Notes: generated from the letters alone by a model not told the origin. A stretch of 29,271 nt of DNA from Prorocentrum cordatum (GCA_963575745.1 CAUYUJ010012136.1:201501-230771); one strand, 5' to 3'; shown: positions 1 to 9,960, numbered from the stretch's first letter. A program made the numbers and translations.

Positions 1-1
1 A

Positions 2-2293
2 GCATCGCGTCCGCCTCCCGCGACCTCGACCTCATCGGCGGCCGGTGCCGCATCCCGAGGCGAGTCGAGACCTCGATGGCGCATGACACACCGCGGACCA
101 GAGCTCGATCTGCACGTACCGCCGGAGAAGCGACAGAAAGGCGCAGACGAGGAGATGGCCGACGCGCTGTTCGACAGCAACCACCTGGTCGACCTCTTCA
201 AGGACAAGCTGGACATCACCCTCGGCATCGACGAACAGCAGACCGTCTACTTCGAGTACTTGCAGGACGAGAATACCACTCCAGACGGACGCCGAGGTTT
301 GATGAGCCACATCCTGGACAGCTTCGTCGTCAACCAGCGCCGGAAGGACAAGGTGGAGCTGACCTGGTCCAAGATGAACGCCACCGAGCGTAAGGAGTTC
401 GAGGCAGCCATCGCCAAGGAGACGAACAACTGGGTCCAGCATCAGGGACTTCGCGCTGTCCCGATATCTCGGGCCAAGGACGCGGCGGACGTCATCCGGG
501 CAAGGTGGCTCTTCACCCGCAAGTCCGATGGGAAGGCGAAGGCCCGGCTCGTCCTCCTCGGCTACCAGACGAAGGACCTAGGACAGGAGCCGACAGCCAG
601 CCCCACCGCGTCTCGGCGCGCCCGTCACGTGATGCTAACAGTGGCCGCCGCGAACCGCTGGAAGCTCATCAAGGGCGACGTCACCTCCGCCTTTCTGCAG
701 GCCCACGACCTCGACAAGGACCTCTTCATCGAGCCAGACGCCGTCCTCAGAAAGGCCTTCCACGTGCAGGAAGGGGAAATCCTCCAGGTCGTGAAACCTG
801 GATATGGGATCGGCGAGGCGCCCCGGCACTGGTGGGAGACGGTCAAGCACGACTTTGCGAAACTTCGACTCCAAGCCTGCGAGTTGGAGCCCTGCCTCTG
901 GAAAGCACGATGTTCCAGGACGGGTATGCTCATCGGTATGATCATGGCCCACGTCGACGACTTCATCATGGCAGGAGATACCTCCCACCCTGAGTGGCAG
1001 GACATGGTCAAGCAGATCCGAGGGCTCTACAAGTGGGGCACCTGGGAGGACATGAATGACGGGCTCACCTCTCTCGAACAGTGCGGCGTCACCATCGAGG
1101 AGAGCGAGCAGGGCTTCTTCCTCCACCAGAAGTCGTACATCGACAAGATCAAGGAGGTCAAGGCGGCCAGCGGCAGTAAGCATCGGACCACCGACAGCCT
1201 CAAGGACTCTGACAAGGCGGTGCTCAGGGCATTCTGCGGCGAGATCTACTGGCTTGGCGTGAATACCATGCCATTTCTCTTATCGTGGGTAGCCGACCTC
1301 CAGATGAAGATACCAGCAGGTACTCACAACCTCTTCACGGCCGCTAACAACATCGTCAAGCTCGTCAAGCAGAGCCGCCACATGGGGATCAGGATCTACC
1401 GGCACGCCCTGGACGACCTCGCCATCTTCACCTGGTGCGACGCAGCCTGGGCCAGCCGCCCGGATGGACACTCCCAGGGTGGTCATATCACCGCTATCTC
1501 CTCCAAGGCGGCCATGGACGGGAAGCTCTCCGAGTTCACGGTCCTCGACTGGGGCTCCAAGAAGCTGCGCCGCGTGGCTCGGTCAAGCCTGGCGGCGGAG
1601 GTGCAGGAAGCCGGCGACGCCGAAGGCGAACAGAGCATGGTGCGACTGGTACTTGCCGAACTTCTACACAATATGTCTCCACTGCAAGATACCGCAGCAG
1701 CACTACGACGATTACCAGCCATCCTGGTGACGGACTGCAAGGCCTTCTACGACGGCGTGGTGCGATCTCAGTCGGCGGGACTGGGACTGGAAGAGCGGAG
1801 GACAGCCATCGAGGCTTTGGCTCTCCGCAGTGCCTTGGACGAGGGTCAAACGGTCGTGCGCCGGGTTCACTCACACGCACAGATCGCCGACGGCCTCACC
1901 AAGGCAAGCTGGCAGGCATTCGGAGTGGTCCGGGCCTTCCTCGAGAAGCAGCAGTGGCGCCTCATCTACGACGAGCAGTTCATGAGCGCTCGCAAGCGGG
2001 CAGCTCTTGGCAAGGGCATCTTCGACGAGACGGACCCGACCGACCCGGCCTCAGCTCGTCAGGTACTCGAGGAGCGTAGGTTGGCCCGCCAGGCACCACC
2101 ACCAGCCAGCATGGAAGGGAACCCTTCCAGCTCGACGACCTCTACTGGGTTCTCGGCCTCCGAATCCCTGATCATGATCCAGAAGTTGCAGCAGGAGATC
2201 GAGGCCCATCAGAAGTTCGTCCAGCAGCACACACGGAGCGCAGAGATTGCCTGCGCGCACGGTACAGGGCAGAACCTTTTTCCCCCTGTCTGA
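2..2293 (+). CDS. Ty1/copia-type retrotransposon polyprotein, 3' part (reverse transcriptase + RNase H), 5' partial
   Basis: The frame is open from base 2 to the TGA at 2291-2293, so the start is outside the window; residues below are counted from the ATG at 83. It encodes the reverse transcriptase and RNase H part of a copia polyprotein, which copies element RNA into DNA in the particle. A linker resembling the copia 'W..A...E' segment (about residues 94-120) leads into RT: RWLFTRKSDGKAKARLVLLG (141-160), KGDVTSAFLQ with catalytic D199, GYGIGEAPRHWW (240-251, the family's 'LYGLKQSPRQW' site), and HVDD (290-293), where His replaces the usual Tyr of YVDD. The RNase H carboxylates are all present: D453 (WCDAAWAS), E506 (SSLAAEVQ), D551 (LVTDCKA) and D603 (QIADGLTK). 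The tail after RNase H (610-736) is low in recognisable motifs and Ser/Thr-rich near 675-695. No stop or frame break is seen, so this copy may be recent. Gag, protease and integrase are not in the window. Confidence 0.93.
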   Translation, partial: ASRPPPATSTSSAAGAASRGESRPRWRMTHRGPELDLHVPPEKRQKGADEEMADALFDSNHLVDLFKDKLDITLGIDEQQTVYFEYLQDENTTPDGRRGLMSHILDSFVVNQRRKDKVELTWSKMNATERKEFEAAIAKETNNWVQHQGLRAVPISRAKDAADVIRARWLFTRKSDGKAKARLVLLGYQTKDLGQEPTASPTASRRARHVMLTVAAANRWKLIKGDVTSAFLQAHDLDKDLFIEPDAVLRKAFHVQEGEILQVVKPGYGIGEAPRHWWETVKHDFAKLRLQACELEPCLWKARCSRTGMLIGMIMAHVDDFIMAGDTSHPEWQDMVKQIRGLYKWGTWEDMNDGLTSLEQCGVTIEESEQGFFLHQKSYIDKIKEVKAASGSKHRTTDSLKDSDKAVLRAFCGEIYWLGVNTMPFLLSWVADLQMKIPAGTHNLFTAANNIVKLVKQSRHMGIRIYRHALDDLAIFTWCDAAWASRPDGHSQGGHITAISSKAAMDGKLSEFTVLDWGSKKLRRVARSSLAAEVQEAGDAEGEQSMVRLVLAELLHNMSPLQDTAAALRRLPAILVTDCKAFYDGVVRSQSAGLGLEERRTAIEALALRSALDEGQTVVRRVHSHAQIADGLTKASWQAFGVVRAFLEKQQWRLIYDEQFMSARKRAALGKGIFDETDPTDPASARQVLEERRLARQAPPPASMEGNPSSSTTSTGFSASESLIMIQKLQQEIEAHQKFVQQHTRSAEIACAHGTGQNLFPPV

Positions 2294-2404
2294 AAGATAC
2301 GCAGGAGTAAGCTTGAGCATCAGCAGTCTCCTGCCCGTCTGCCCTGTCCGTTCCACCGCCACCCTCGGCTCAAGGCGAGGGAGGGCGGGACTCTTTCTGA
2401 CAGA

Positions 2405-2444
2405 GCCTGGCTGTGCCAGGCAGACCGCGCAGCCGACTGCGCGG
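2405..2444. repeat. Two adjacent perfect stem-loops
   Basis: GCCTGGC / GCCAGGC (2405-2411 and 2415-2421, loop TGT), followed three bases later by CCGCGCAG / CTGCGCGG (2425-2432 and 2437-2444, loop CCGA). Both stems are perfect and GC-rich, 112 bases after the polyprotein stop. They could be RNA structures in the element's 3' UTR or LTR; the role is inference. Confidence 0.75.
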
Positions 2445-2477
2445 CCGTTCATATCGTGGACAAAAGGTGTTCACTGA

Positions 2478-2495
2478 CAATTATCACGATAATTG
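2478..2495. repeat. AT-rich near-perfect palindrome
   Basis: CAATTATC-AC-GATAATTG: 8-bp perfect arms around a 2-base centre, in an otherwise GC-rich setting. It stands within the presumed end of the copia element. It could mark an element end or a protein-binding site; nothing in the sequence decides this. Confidence 0.75.
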
Positions 2496-2553
2496 ACATC
2501 TACACACACTTTCTCTTGCTCTTCCTCATCGTCACCAGCGTGAGCGATCTTGA

Positions 2554-5500
2554 GGACGAGCTCTAGTAATCAGACCGAGGGCGGCGCTTCCCGCGGACCG
2601 GATCGTGCTCCCTGGGGCCGCTGCGCGTCGCGAGCGCGGCGAGCCACCCCCGCGGACAGCTGCGCCCCAATTGCCGGTGGATTGGGAAGAGAGAGCCCGG
2701 GCGCTTCCAGGGCAGACCATGCTGCACATTCCGGCTCAATTCCGCGAGCGCGTTGCAGTGGCGATGGCTTTTAGCGTCGAGCAGCTGCTGGAAGGCTGCC
2801 CATTGGAGCTGGGGCGCAGTAAGCTCCTGCTGGCTGTGCCGCCTGAGGGGGTCCACAAGCGGACCGAGCTCGGTGGGCGGCCCCGGCTCTGGGGGGCCGG
2901 CCAGTTCGAGGTGCTCTTGGTGAGGATCGAGGAGCAGGCCCACGCGCGAGTGGCCGCTGGCGCCCACGCTCGAGGGAGGCGCGGTCGCGGTGTGCGCGCC
3001 CGTCAGCTGGCCCGTGAGGGGGCATGCCGGAAGGGCTTGGCCGCCTTGACCAGCTCCGTCGGACTTGGGGCCGGTGGAGCAGCGGAGCTGGGCGGCCCAG
3101 CTCCTCCCAATCAGCTCTGCCCCGGAGGCCGCGCGTGCTGGGGAAATCCCGCCGCCGCAGGAAGCAGAGGGGGAGGGCGACGACGGTGGCGCAGGCGCAG
3201 CTCAGACGGCCACTCATGTCCCGTGGGGTGCGTCCCTCCGCCAGGCGGCGTTGGGGGGCGTGCGATTCCCCGCGCTGGGCGGGCCCCTCTGGCATGCGGC
3301 CTGAGCACCTCAGCGAGGCGCTCCTGGCGCGGCGTCGGGCCGTCGCGTCGAGGCTCCTCCGCGCAGTGGCTGGGTTGGTCCGCGTCGCGGGGGAGGGGTC
3401 GCCCCCGCCCTCGGCGCGCTGGATCCTCCAGTCGCGCGCGGTGTTCCTCCGGAAGCCTGACACCGACACCCCGCGGCCCATCCGAGTGGGCGAGGTTTGG
3501 CGGTGGCTTATCGCCAAGCGCCTCCTGGCTGGCAGCCGGGAGCGACTCCAGAAGATCTTCGTGCAGCAGCGGCAATGCGGAGTGGCTCTGCCGGGCGGTG
3601 CCGACACGCTGGTGCACCTCCGGCGCTGCTTGGAGCGGGCGGCGGGCGGCTCGGCGCTCTCCGCCATCGCGGGCCTGGACCTGGACCTTCACAACGCTTT
3701 CCCCTCCCTGGAGTGGCCCGCAGTGCGCTCCGGCGTGGATTGGATGGAGGTCGACCGCGGTGCCGAGCAGGGGGGGCCCCTGGGACCTGCGCAGTGCGCC
3801 CTGACGCTGATCGCTTGCGCTGCTGCAGGTCGCCACGCGGTGGAGGCCCGAGGGGGGTGGGTCTGGGGCGCCTGGTACATGGACGACGGCCAGGTGTTTT
3901 TGCCGCCAGAGTTGGCGGGGACGTACCTGGAGGCGTTCGACGCGGAGCTCATGGTCGCTAGCGGCAGCGGGGTTTCCGGGGTCTTGTTCAACAGCACGGC
4001 GCGGCTGCTGGGCGCCCCGGAGGCCTGCGCGGCGGTGTCGCCCGAGTGGTGCGCGGGGATTGTGTCGGCGACGTGCCGGGTGGAGCCGCTGGGCCCTTCT
4101 GGGAAAGTGCTCGGAGTCCGCATTGCGGGCAACGATCTGGAGGGGCAGTTCCGCGGCGCCGCGGAGGCGACGGCGGCCGCCTGCAGCGCGCTGGAGCTCC
4201 TGGAGGACGCCCCAGCTGAGGTCGCCCTCCTCCGCATGAGCACGAACGTCTGCCGCGCCATGGCTGCTGGCCCCAGATCCCAGAGGCGGCTCTCGTTGAC
4301 TTCGATGAGCGCCAGGGGCTCGCGCTGGCGGCGCTGCTCGGGGGGCAGCTCCCATCGGCGTGCCTGGAGCGGGCGGCTTGCGGTGCCGGGGGCGGCGGCC
4401 TCGGCCTCCGCCGCGCGGCTGACGCCAGCCCCCCGCGCCCCTGGCCAGCCGCGCGGCGGAGGCGCGGCCGCTGGCCGAGGAGCTTTGCAGCACGATGCCA
4501 GCCCAGTGGCGCGAGGAGTGGGATGCTTCCACCTCTGCCGCGGAGCAGTCGTGGCTCGCGCAGCTCCCGGCGGACCGGCGGGGCTTCGCCGCGCAGGTCC
4601 TTGCGGTGGGCGCTGCAGAGGCCGCCCGCGTCGCAGGGGAGTTGACGGGGCGCCTGCAGCCCCGCCGGCCAGCGCCAGATTTGGCCGCCACCGTCCAGGC
4701 CAGGATCGTGGCCCCCAGCGGCATCGAGGACCCGGAACACCCTGACGCGGCGGCGCGGGGCGGCCTGCAGGCGCGCCTCAGTGACCTGGTGGCGGGGGTC
4801 CGCCTTGATGGCATCTACGCCGAGCTCCAGCGCCAGGAGGACTGGTCCGCGGGCTGCACTTGCTCGACGATCTCCGGGGCCCGGACACGGACCACTCCTG
4901 GATGTGGGTCCTCAGTTCGGCCACTGGGGGCCATGTTCGGGCAGGCGAGTTCGTCGTGGCCGTCCGCCTGCGGCTCGGGGCGCCCGTCCTGGAAGCGCCA
5001 GCCACGTGTGCTTGCTGCGGGGGCGAGCTCGACCGCGAGTGCCACCATGCGTTGCGGTGTGCACCAGGGGCGAGCACCCGTGGTCACAACAAGGTCCGCG
5101 ACTCTCTCCTCGGACTGGCCGGCCTGTCTGACAACGCCGCCGCCGTCGAGGTTCCGGGCTTAATTAGTCCCGTCGCATCCAATTCTCTGCCCTGCTGACG
5201 TTTTAACTTCCGCGGCTTTTGCCCGCCTGGCGGCCTTGGACGTGGGCGTGGCTTGTCCTGACTCGTCGGGCAGCGGGGCGGACGCTTGCGCCGCCATGGT
5301 GGCAGAGAAGCGGGGCAAGTACGCGCCCACGTGCTCCCAGAGCTCGCGGACGAGGGCATCGAGCACTGGCCTCTGATCTGGAGCTGCTGGGGCCGGCCGC
5401 ACAGCGATGCGACTGCCGCCGTGGGGTCCATTGCAGCGGCTGCCTCGCGCCGCCGCGGCGTGGCCACGCCGGGTGTCCTGGCCCGTCGGGCCAAGGCATT

Positions 5501-5600
5501 GGTGGGCGTCCAGCTCTGGCGCCGGGCGGCTGCCATGGCGTCGGCCTGCTTGCCGTCGGCCCACCCAGGTGACGTCGTGGACATCCTCCCAGCGGCCCGC
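2554..5600 (+). pseudogene. Non-LTR-type reverse transcriptase, multiply frameshifted
   Basis: One RT-family protein can be followed through changing frames (frame = position mod 3): 1 (2554-3060), 2 (to about 3285), 0 (to 4275), 2 (to 4425), 1 (to 4850), 0 (to 5165), 2 (to 5215), 1 (to 5325), 0 (to 5600). Landmarks are GPSGMRPEHL (3282-3311), LRKPD then RPIRVGEV (about 3447-3500), motif A LDLDLHNAFPS (catalytic Asp codon 3684), motif B RGAEQGGPLGP (about 3756-3788), motif C WYMDDG (about 3873-3890), GGGGLGLRRA (about 4390-4420), a Cys/His cluster CACCGGELDRECHHALRC (5007-5060) followed by RGHNKVRD, PADVLTSAA (5192-5218), AALDVGVACPD, and LIWSCWGRPH / LWRRAAAM (to about 5560). Only about 17 residues separate motifs A and B where the family has about 50, so roughly 100 bp are missing. 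No stop codon falls in the followed path. No endonuclease domain is seen upstream, so the copy may be 5'-truncated. Family membership is sure; whether the breaks are biological is not. Confidence 0.85.
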
Positions 5601-6783
5601 GATCGCCGGTTGCTGGAGCTGGGGCTCGCTGGCGGGGCGGGGGCTGACGCAGCGCAGGCGGCGTGGCCTGGTGGCCCGGTTGCCGCTGCCTTGCTGGCTC
5701 GGGTGGGGCGGATGCCCCTGGCGGGGCTGGAGACGACGCGGCGCGGGCCAGGGGGGCTAGCCCAAACGCTGCCGCGGGGCCTGAGGGCGCCCCTGGCTTG
5801 GGAGGCGCGGGGGGCGGAGCGGCGCTTGCTGGCCCGGGCGGCGCCGCGGGCGCTGCGGGCGGCGCCGCGGGCGTGGCCGCGCTCGCGGCCGCGTTCGAGG
5901 CGCTGGGAGGCGCTGAGCTCGGCGGCGCCGGGGGCGACGGCGCGGCGCCGGGTGGCCCGGCCGGGCCTGCGGCTACTGCGGCGCCCGCTGGCAGTGACCC
6001 TGGCCGCGGCGGCGCTGGAGGCGAGGCGGCGTTGGCCGGCCGCGGCGGCGCCGACGGCGTTGCGGAGCGCGGCGGCGGCGGCGCTGCGGGCGAGGAGGCA
6101 CTGTGGGTCGCGCCCAGTGCGGTGGGCCTGGAGGCTGCGCTGGAGGCTGGCGGCGAGGCCCCGCCCGCGCGGGAATTGGCCGAGTCCGGGCCCGACTCGG
6201 CCACGCGCCGCGCGGGCGGGAGCGACGGCGCTGGAGGGGTGCGCGACGCGCCCAGTGCGGCGGGCCTGGAGGCTGCGCCGGAGGTGCGCGACGCGCCCAG
6301 TGCGGCGGGCCTGGAGGCTGCGCCGGAGGCTGGCGGCGGGGCCCCGCCCGCGCGGGCATTGGCCGAGTCCGGGCCCGACTCGGCCACGCGCCGCGCGGGC
6401 GGAAGCGACGGCGCTGGAGGGGTGCGCGTCGTCACCCTTGGCGCGCCCGGGGGCCCTGCTGGCGCCGCCGATGGCTCCGGGCCTGGCGGCGCTGCGGCGG
6501 CGCCCCCGGCGGTTGGGGGCCTGCCGACGCGGCGGTGCTCGACGCCGAGCTTCTTCTGGACGACGCTGTGCTGGCAGCCGCGGGCGGCGCCGGAGGCGCG
6601 GCCGCTGCCCTGGAGGCCGCGGCAGTGGCGGCTGAGCGTGACGCACGGCCTGGCGCGGCGCTGGCCAGTACGATCGGCCCTGCTGGCGACGGGAGCGCGG
6701 CCGCAGCACCAGAAACCGCCGGCCCGGGGCCTGGGGCGCGTGTCCGGGCCCTGCGCCTCGTCTACGGGCGCGGGCCTGTATGA
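5600..6783 (+). pseudogene. Gly/Ala-rich C-terminal extension of the broken reverse transcriptase
   Basis: After the last recognisable RT-family segment the plus strand continues as a Gly/Ala/Pro-rich sequence without stop: frame 2 from about 5690 to 6530, then frame 1 (containing AAVLDAELLLDDAVLAAA) to the TGA at 6781-6783. The sequence is about 80 percent G+C, which keeps all frames open on both strands, so codon evidence is weak. The best support is an internal tandem repeat whose units are all multiples of three. It is read here as a low-complexity tail of the retroelement protein; it could also be non-coding GC-rich DNA. Confidence 0.4.
6110..6430. repeat. In-frame tandem repeat of 138 / 45 / 138 bp
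   Basis: Units at 6110-6247, 6248-6292 and 6293-6430, each starting GCGCCCAGTGCGG. The middle unit is a short form that keeps the first 36 bases and the last 9. The two long units differ at few positions. Unit lengths give 46, 15 and 46 codons (beginning APSA.GLEAA in frame 2), so copy-number change would not shift the frame, which suits a translated low-complexity domain. Confidence 0.85.
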
Positions 6784-6959
6784 GGCGGGCGGTGGCGCTG
6801 AGGCCGGGACTAGCTGGCCGAGCGGCGGGAGACCCAGTTCCTATCGAGACGCGGTTTCTGCGGACAAAAAAAGCAGCCGTCTGCAGGCATGTTTGTTCAA
6901 GGTTGAGTTGCACTCCGCCTGCGCGCTGGTGAGAGGGGCACTTTGGTCGAGAACTTCAG

Positions 6960-7480
6960 ACCCTTCAGAACCTTCCCGATCTCCTTGCCCCACATCCTCA
7001 TAATTACATCTTCCCGCATCCCCTTACATCCTCCCCTTCCTCCTCCCGCTGCCGCCTCCCGTTCCTTTCCCCCTTGCATCAGAGTGTGGCTTCCGATATC
7101 ACTTGTGCTGTTGTTGATTTTTTGCGTTGGTTTGCTCTACCTACCCCACCGCGCCTCCGACCGTTCTTGTTCACCATCGAAGTTCGGATTCTCCCTCCAC
7201 CGCCTTCTCCCTCCTTCATTGGCTCTCTCTCTCTCTCTCTTCTCCAAGCTCTTCACTCCGCCTTCCCCTCCCTCCTTCCCCAGCCCTCCATTGCGCATCC
7301 GCAATTGTTCCTCCTCCCTCGCCCCCCCTCCCTCGCCCCTCCTCCCCCAGCCCTCCTCCCCACTCCTCCGCCTTTCCCTGCTCCCTCTTCCTTCGTCCCT
7401 CCTCCCTACCGTGCGTTCCCTCTTCGCTTCTCCCTTTTTTCCCTCCTTTTCCTCCTACTTTCCTCCTGCAGTTGGAGGGG
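6960..7480. repeat. Long pyrimidine-rich tract
   Basis: About 500 bases of mostly C and T on the plus strand, densest at 7170-7480, made of irregular CTCC, CCCT and TCTC runs including a (CT)n stretch near 7222-7240. Open frames here encode only Ser/Pro/Leu-rich low-complexity sequence and are not taken as genes. Confidence 0.75.
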
Positions 7481-7524
7481 CGTCTCACTACCACTGGCAT
7501 CCGAGGGCAACCAGGAGCATCGCA

Positions 7525-7745
7525 GGGGATGGCGACGAGGATGGCGAGGAGGAGCAGGAGGACAGAGGGGGGCGAGGAGGACGAGGAGGCGGTGGAGGGC
7601 GAGGAGAGCGAGGAGGAGCAGGAGGCCCCCTCATCCGCCCAGGGCCCTGGAGGGCGAGGAGGGCGAGGGCGAGGCGGGCGAGGAGGAGGAGGAGGAGGAG
7701 GAGGAGGGCAGCGACGAGGGCGAGGAGAAGGAGAAAGGGACCTTG
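7525..7745. repeat. Purine-rich GGA/GAG tract
   Basis: The plus strand turns from pyrimidine-rich to purine-rich just after 7500, with (GAGGAG)n and (GGCGA)n runs to about 7740. Together with the tract before it, the two could pair in part as an imperfect foldback. Translations are Glu/Gly/Arg-rich only. Confidence 0.7.
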
Positions 7746-7820
7746 TGCCGTGGCCCGCCCCGCTGGCCGAGGCCCCAGCCACATGCAGAACCTGCGAGGC
7801 GCCAGCGGGATCTCTTCGCT

Positions 7821-7932
7821 GCGTCGCGTCGTCGTCATCAACGTCATCGTCGTCGTCGTCATCGTCGTCGTTGGTCTTCTTTGTCGTCGTCGTCGTTGTC
7901 GCTCTTGGTGTCGTCGTTGTCGTCGTCATCGG
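7821..7932. repeat. Imperfect (TCG)n / (GTC)n triplet repeat
   Basis: About 110 bases of GTC/TCG triplets with interruptions (ATC, AAC, GTT). It reads as Ser, Val or Arg runs on the plus strand and Asp or Thr runs on the minus strand, which explains the long frames across it. Confidence 0.85.
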
Positions 7933-9740
7933 GCCTCCGCGGGGGGGAGAAGGGGAGGACGAGGGGTCGCTGGTTCTTGGATGAAGTTTGGGTTGGGTCT
8001 TGGGGGATGTCTCGCCTCGGGATGCCTTCCAGCAGATGCGCCTCGTCAAAAGCTGTCCGGGGCTGCCGGAGTCATCCCGAACGGCCGCTGGAGGTCCAAG
8101 TTCAGACCCGAAAGACAGCAAGCGTACACTTGGGGAGTGAGAGCAGGGGTGTGTGGATGTCATGGCCAGGGCCACGAGATCTCCCAGTTTTCATTGCTTT
8201 CTTGCGGTTCTATCAAGACGTTCTCTCCTCCCCCATCGTCGCGCACATGCCTCGGGCCACCCTCCACTAAGCCCCCTCTTCCTGGCCTTCATCTTGATTG
8301 GGCACCCGAAGGGGGAGGAGGATTTGCTCGAATACGTCGAGCTTGTGGGTGCTCACCTGTGGCACGGTGTACGGTAGGCCGTGGGCTCCTCCGAGGCACG
8401 GGGGGGTGTTGCGAGGAAGGAGTAGGAGGAGGAGGGGGATGGACGGTCAAGGGGCACGAGACAATTAAGGTCTAGCATCCGACGGGACGGAAACTAGCCG
8501 AGCTGGCAGATGAGGCCATGCGGCAGCGCAGGAGAGTCCCGCGCCCGCGACCTCAAAAGCGCACACGGGTGCGCTCGAGCCGCCTCAACAACCAGTCCAG
8601 AGCAGCTCCGACGCTCGGCGCCGATCCTGCCCCAGACGAGCTTGTGGGCGCGGCTCGCGTCCAGCCAGGACTTCGTCCTAGGATGAGGCGGGAGGAGGAG
8701 GGATGAGATGAGGAGGGAGGACGTGCTGCAGGAGGAGGACGAAGAGCGGGGAGCGTGGCTGCGGGGCTCGGCCGATAGGAGTTGCCGGGGCGAGGCGAGG
8801 AAGGTGGAGGAGGGGGAGGGGGAGGACAACAAGGGGGAGAGGTCGAACAAGGAAAAGATGTATAACACTTTCGGAGGCCCGCGCGGATTTCTTGGGGCGG
8901 CGGCTATGACGCAGCCTTTGGCGAGCTCTGTGCTCCACGGAGGTGGTTCCGCGACGATCAAAGAAATTTGCACGGACCTGCAATTGCTTATGCTTATGTA
9001 GTTGTTACTCTTTCAGAGTGGACGTGCACGGGAGGCAGACAGCGTTACACTCTTGCAGCTCGAATACCAGCAGAGCCGTTTGCTGAGCGTGTCGCGCCGC
9101 CCGTTTCGGCCTAGCGCGCCCCGGCGCGAAATTGATCACGTCCCAGTCCTCAAGGGATCGCCGACCACGTGTCCCCAGCCTTCCCGATGTGCGTATTTGT
9201 GATGTGCGTCGTCGGCAGACTGCCGCAGGAATTGTTGTGGATTTCGAAACTCACTCCGGACGCTATGTTACGCTTTGGCAACATTGGGTCACGGGAGCAA
9301 CAGGAGCATCTCACTTTGACGTGCGTCTTTGCATGCTGGTTCTTTCTGCATTGTTTTCTGCATGTGCCTGGGAAGCGAGAGGTTTCGGCCGTTTGCGCTC
9401 GGTCGGATGACCGTTTGGTTGCTTGCACGTCTTGTGGCGCATGTTGTGATTTGCGCGGGCTTCGCGTATCCCCCGCCAGCCCATCTGGGGACGATTCCCA
9501 GGCGGCCTGCCTTGCACCCAGGCCGCCCACGGAGGGCCGGCCAGAGGAGACAGCGTCGAAGGGCCGCGCCGCCGTCGCCTTCGAATCGGCAATGTTGTGA
9601 GATTTGGAGCCCTGGTTTCTTCCATCCCGGCGTCGCCGATGCATCGTCGACGCGGCCTTAATGATCGCATCCCCGCTGGCTCCATTCGTGTGGCCTCGAT
9701 TCCATTCTCGATTCGCTAGCAAGCCATCCAGAAGCTATTC
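7933..9740. other. No recognisable gene
   Basis: About 1.8 kb in which I recognise no protein family, RNA gene or clear tandem array. It includes a purine-rich part (about 8680-8850, GGAGGA-like). Several frames of 60-190 codons exist on both strands, but none has a motif or composition that separates it from chance. Confidence 0.5.
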
Positions 9741-9744
9741 CCCA

Positions 9745-9960
9745 AAGACCTGGGAGCTTCTTGAAGGCCTCAAGGAGTCGGGGATCCCCCCAGGCAGCTT
9801 GGATGCTTTTGGGGCGTATTCGGTGCTCTCTTGGGGCCCTTATGAGAGTCTTTCGGCTTCGAGCTCGAACAACTTCTTATGGGGCCCTCCATTGGGGCCC
9901 CCTCAGGCTATGGGTTATAGTGCGGCCATCGTAAGGCCTCATATGCCCATCGGAGTCTGA
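9745..9960. repeat. Degenerate TTGGGGC-rich stretch, about 10-bp spacing
   Basis: Elements such as CTTGGATGC, TTTTGGGGCG, ATTCGGTGC and CTTGGGGCC recur about every 10 bases. The same texture reappears at 12390-12960. The match between units is weak, so the period is suggestive only. Confidence 0.35.

Larger units (their letters stand above)
2294..2553 (+). mobile_element. 3' tail of the copia-type element, candidate PPT and LTR region
   Basis: Non-coding DNA directly after the polyprotein stop. A purine-rich stretch at 2372-2390 (only two C) is placed where a polypurine tract would prime plus-strand synthesis. A 'TGACA' follows at 2398, and the region then carries three inverted repeats (see separate entries). 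An LTR cannot be shown because the 5' copy is outside the window, so the element's end is inferred from position only. A stop at 2551 precedes the next reading frame. Confidence 0.4.

Noticed and set aside
2363-2375. GGCTCAAG near the copia element's end as a relict spliced leader
   Set aside because: Only 8 bases match in a row and 11 of 21 overall, which is expected by chance.
2554-5600. Programmed frameshifting in the reverse transcriptase
   Set aside because: About eight changes in both directions without a common slippery site cannot be a programmed mechanism.
3111-6913. Very long minus-strand frames (567 and 609 codons)
   Set aside because: They run opposite the reverse-transcriptase pseudogene and its GC-rich tail. 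Composition is Arg/Pro/Ala-rich, with no domain, as expected when high GC removes stop codons.
7074-8475. Frames of 280-510 codons with Ser, Gly/Glu, Asp or Val runs
   Set aside because: All are direct readouts of pyrimidine, purine and TCG repeats; no folded-domain composition or motif.
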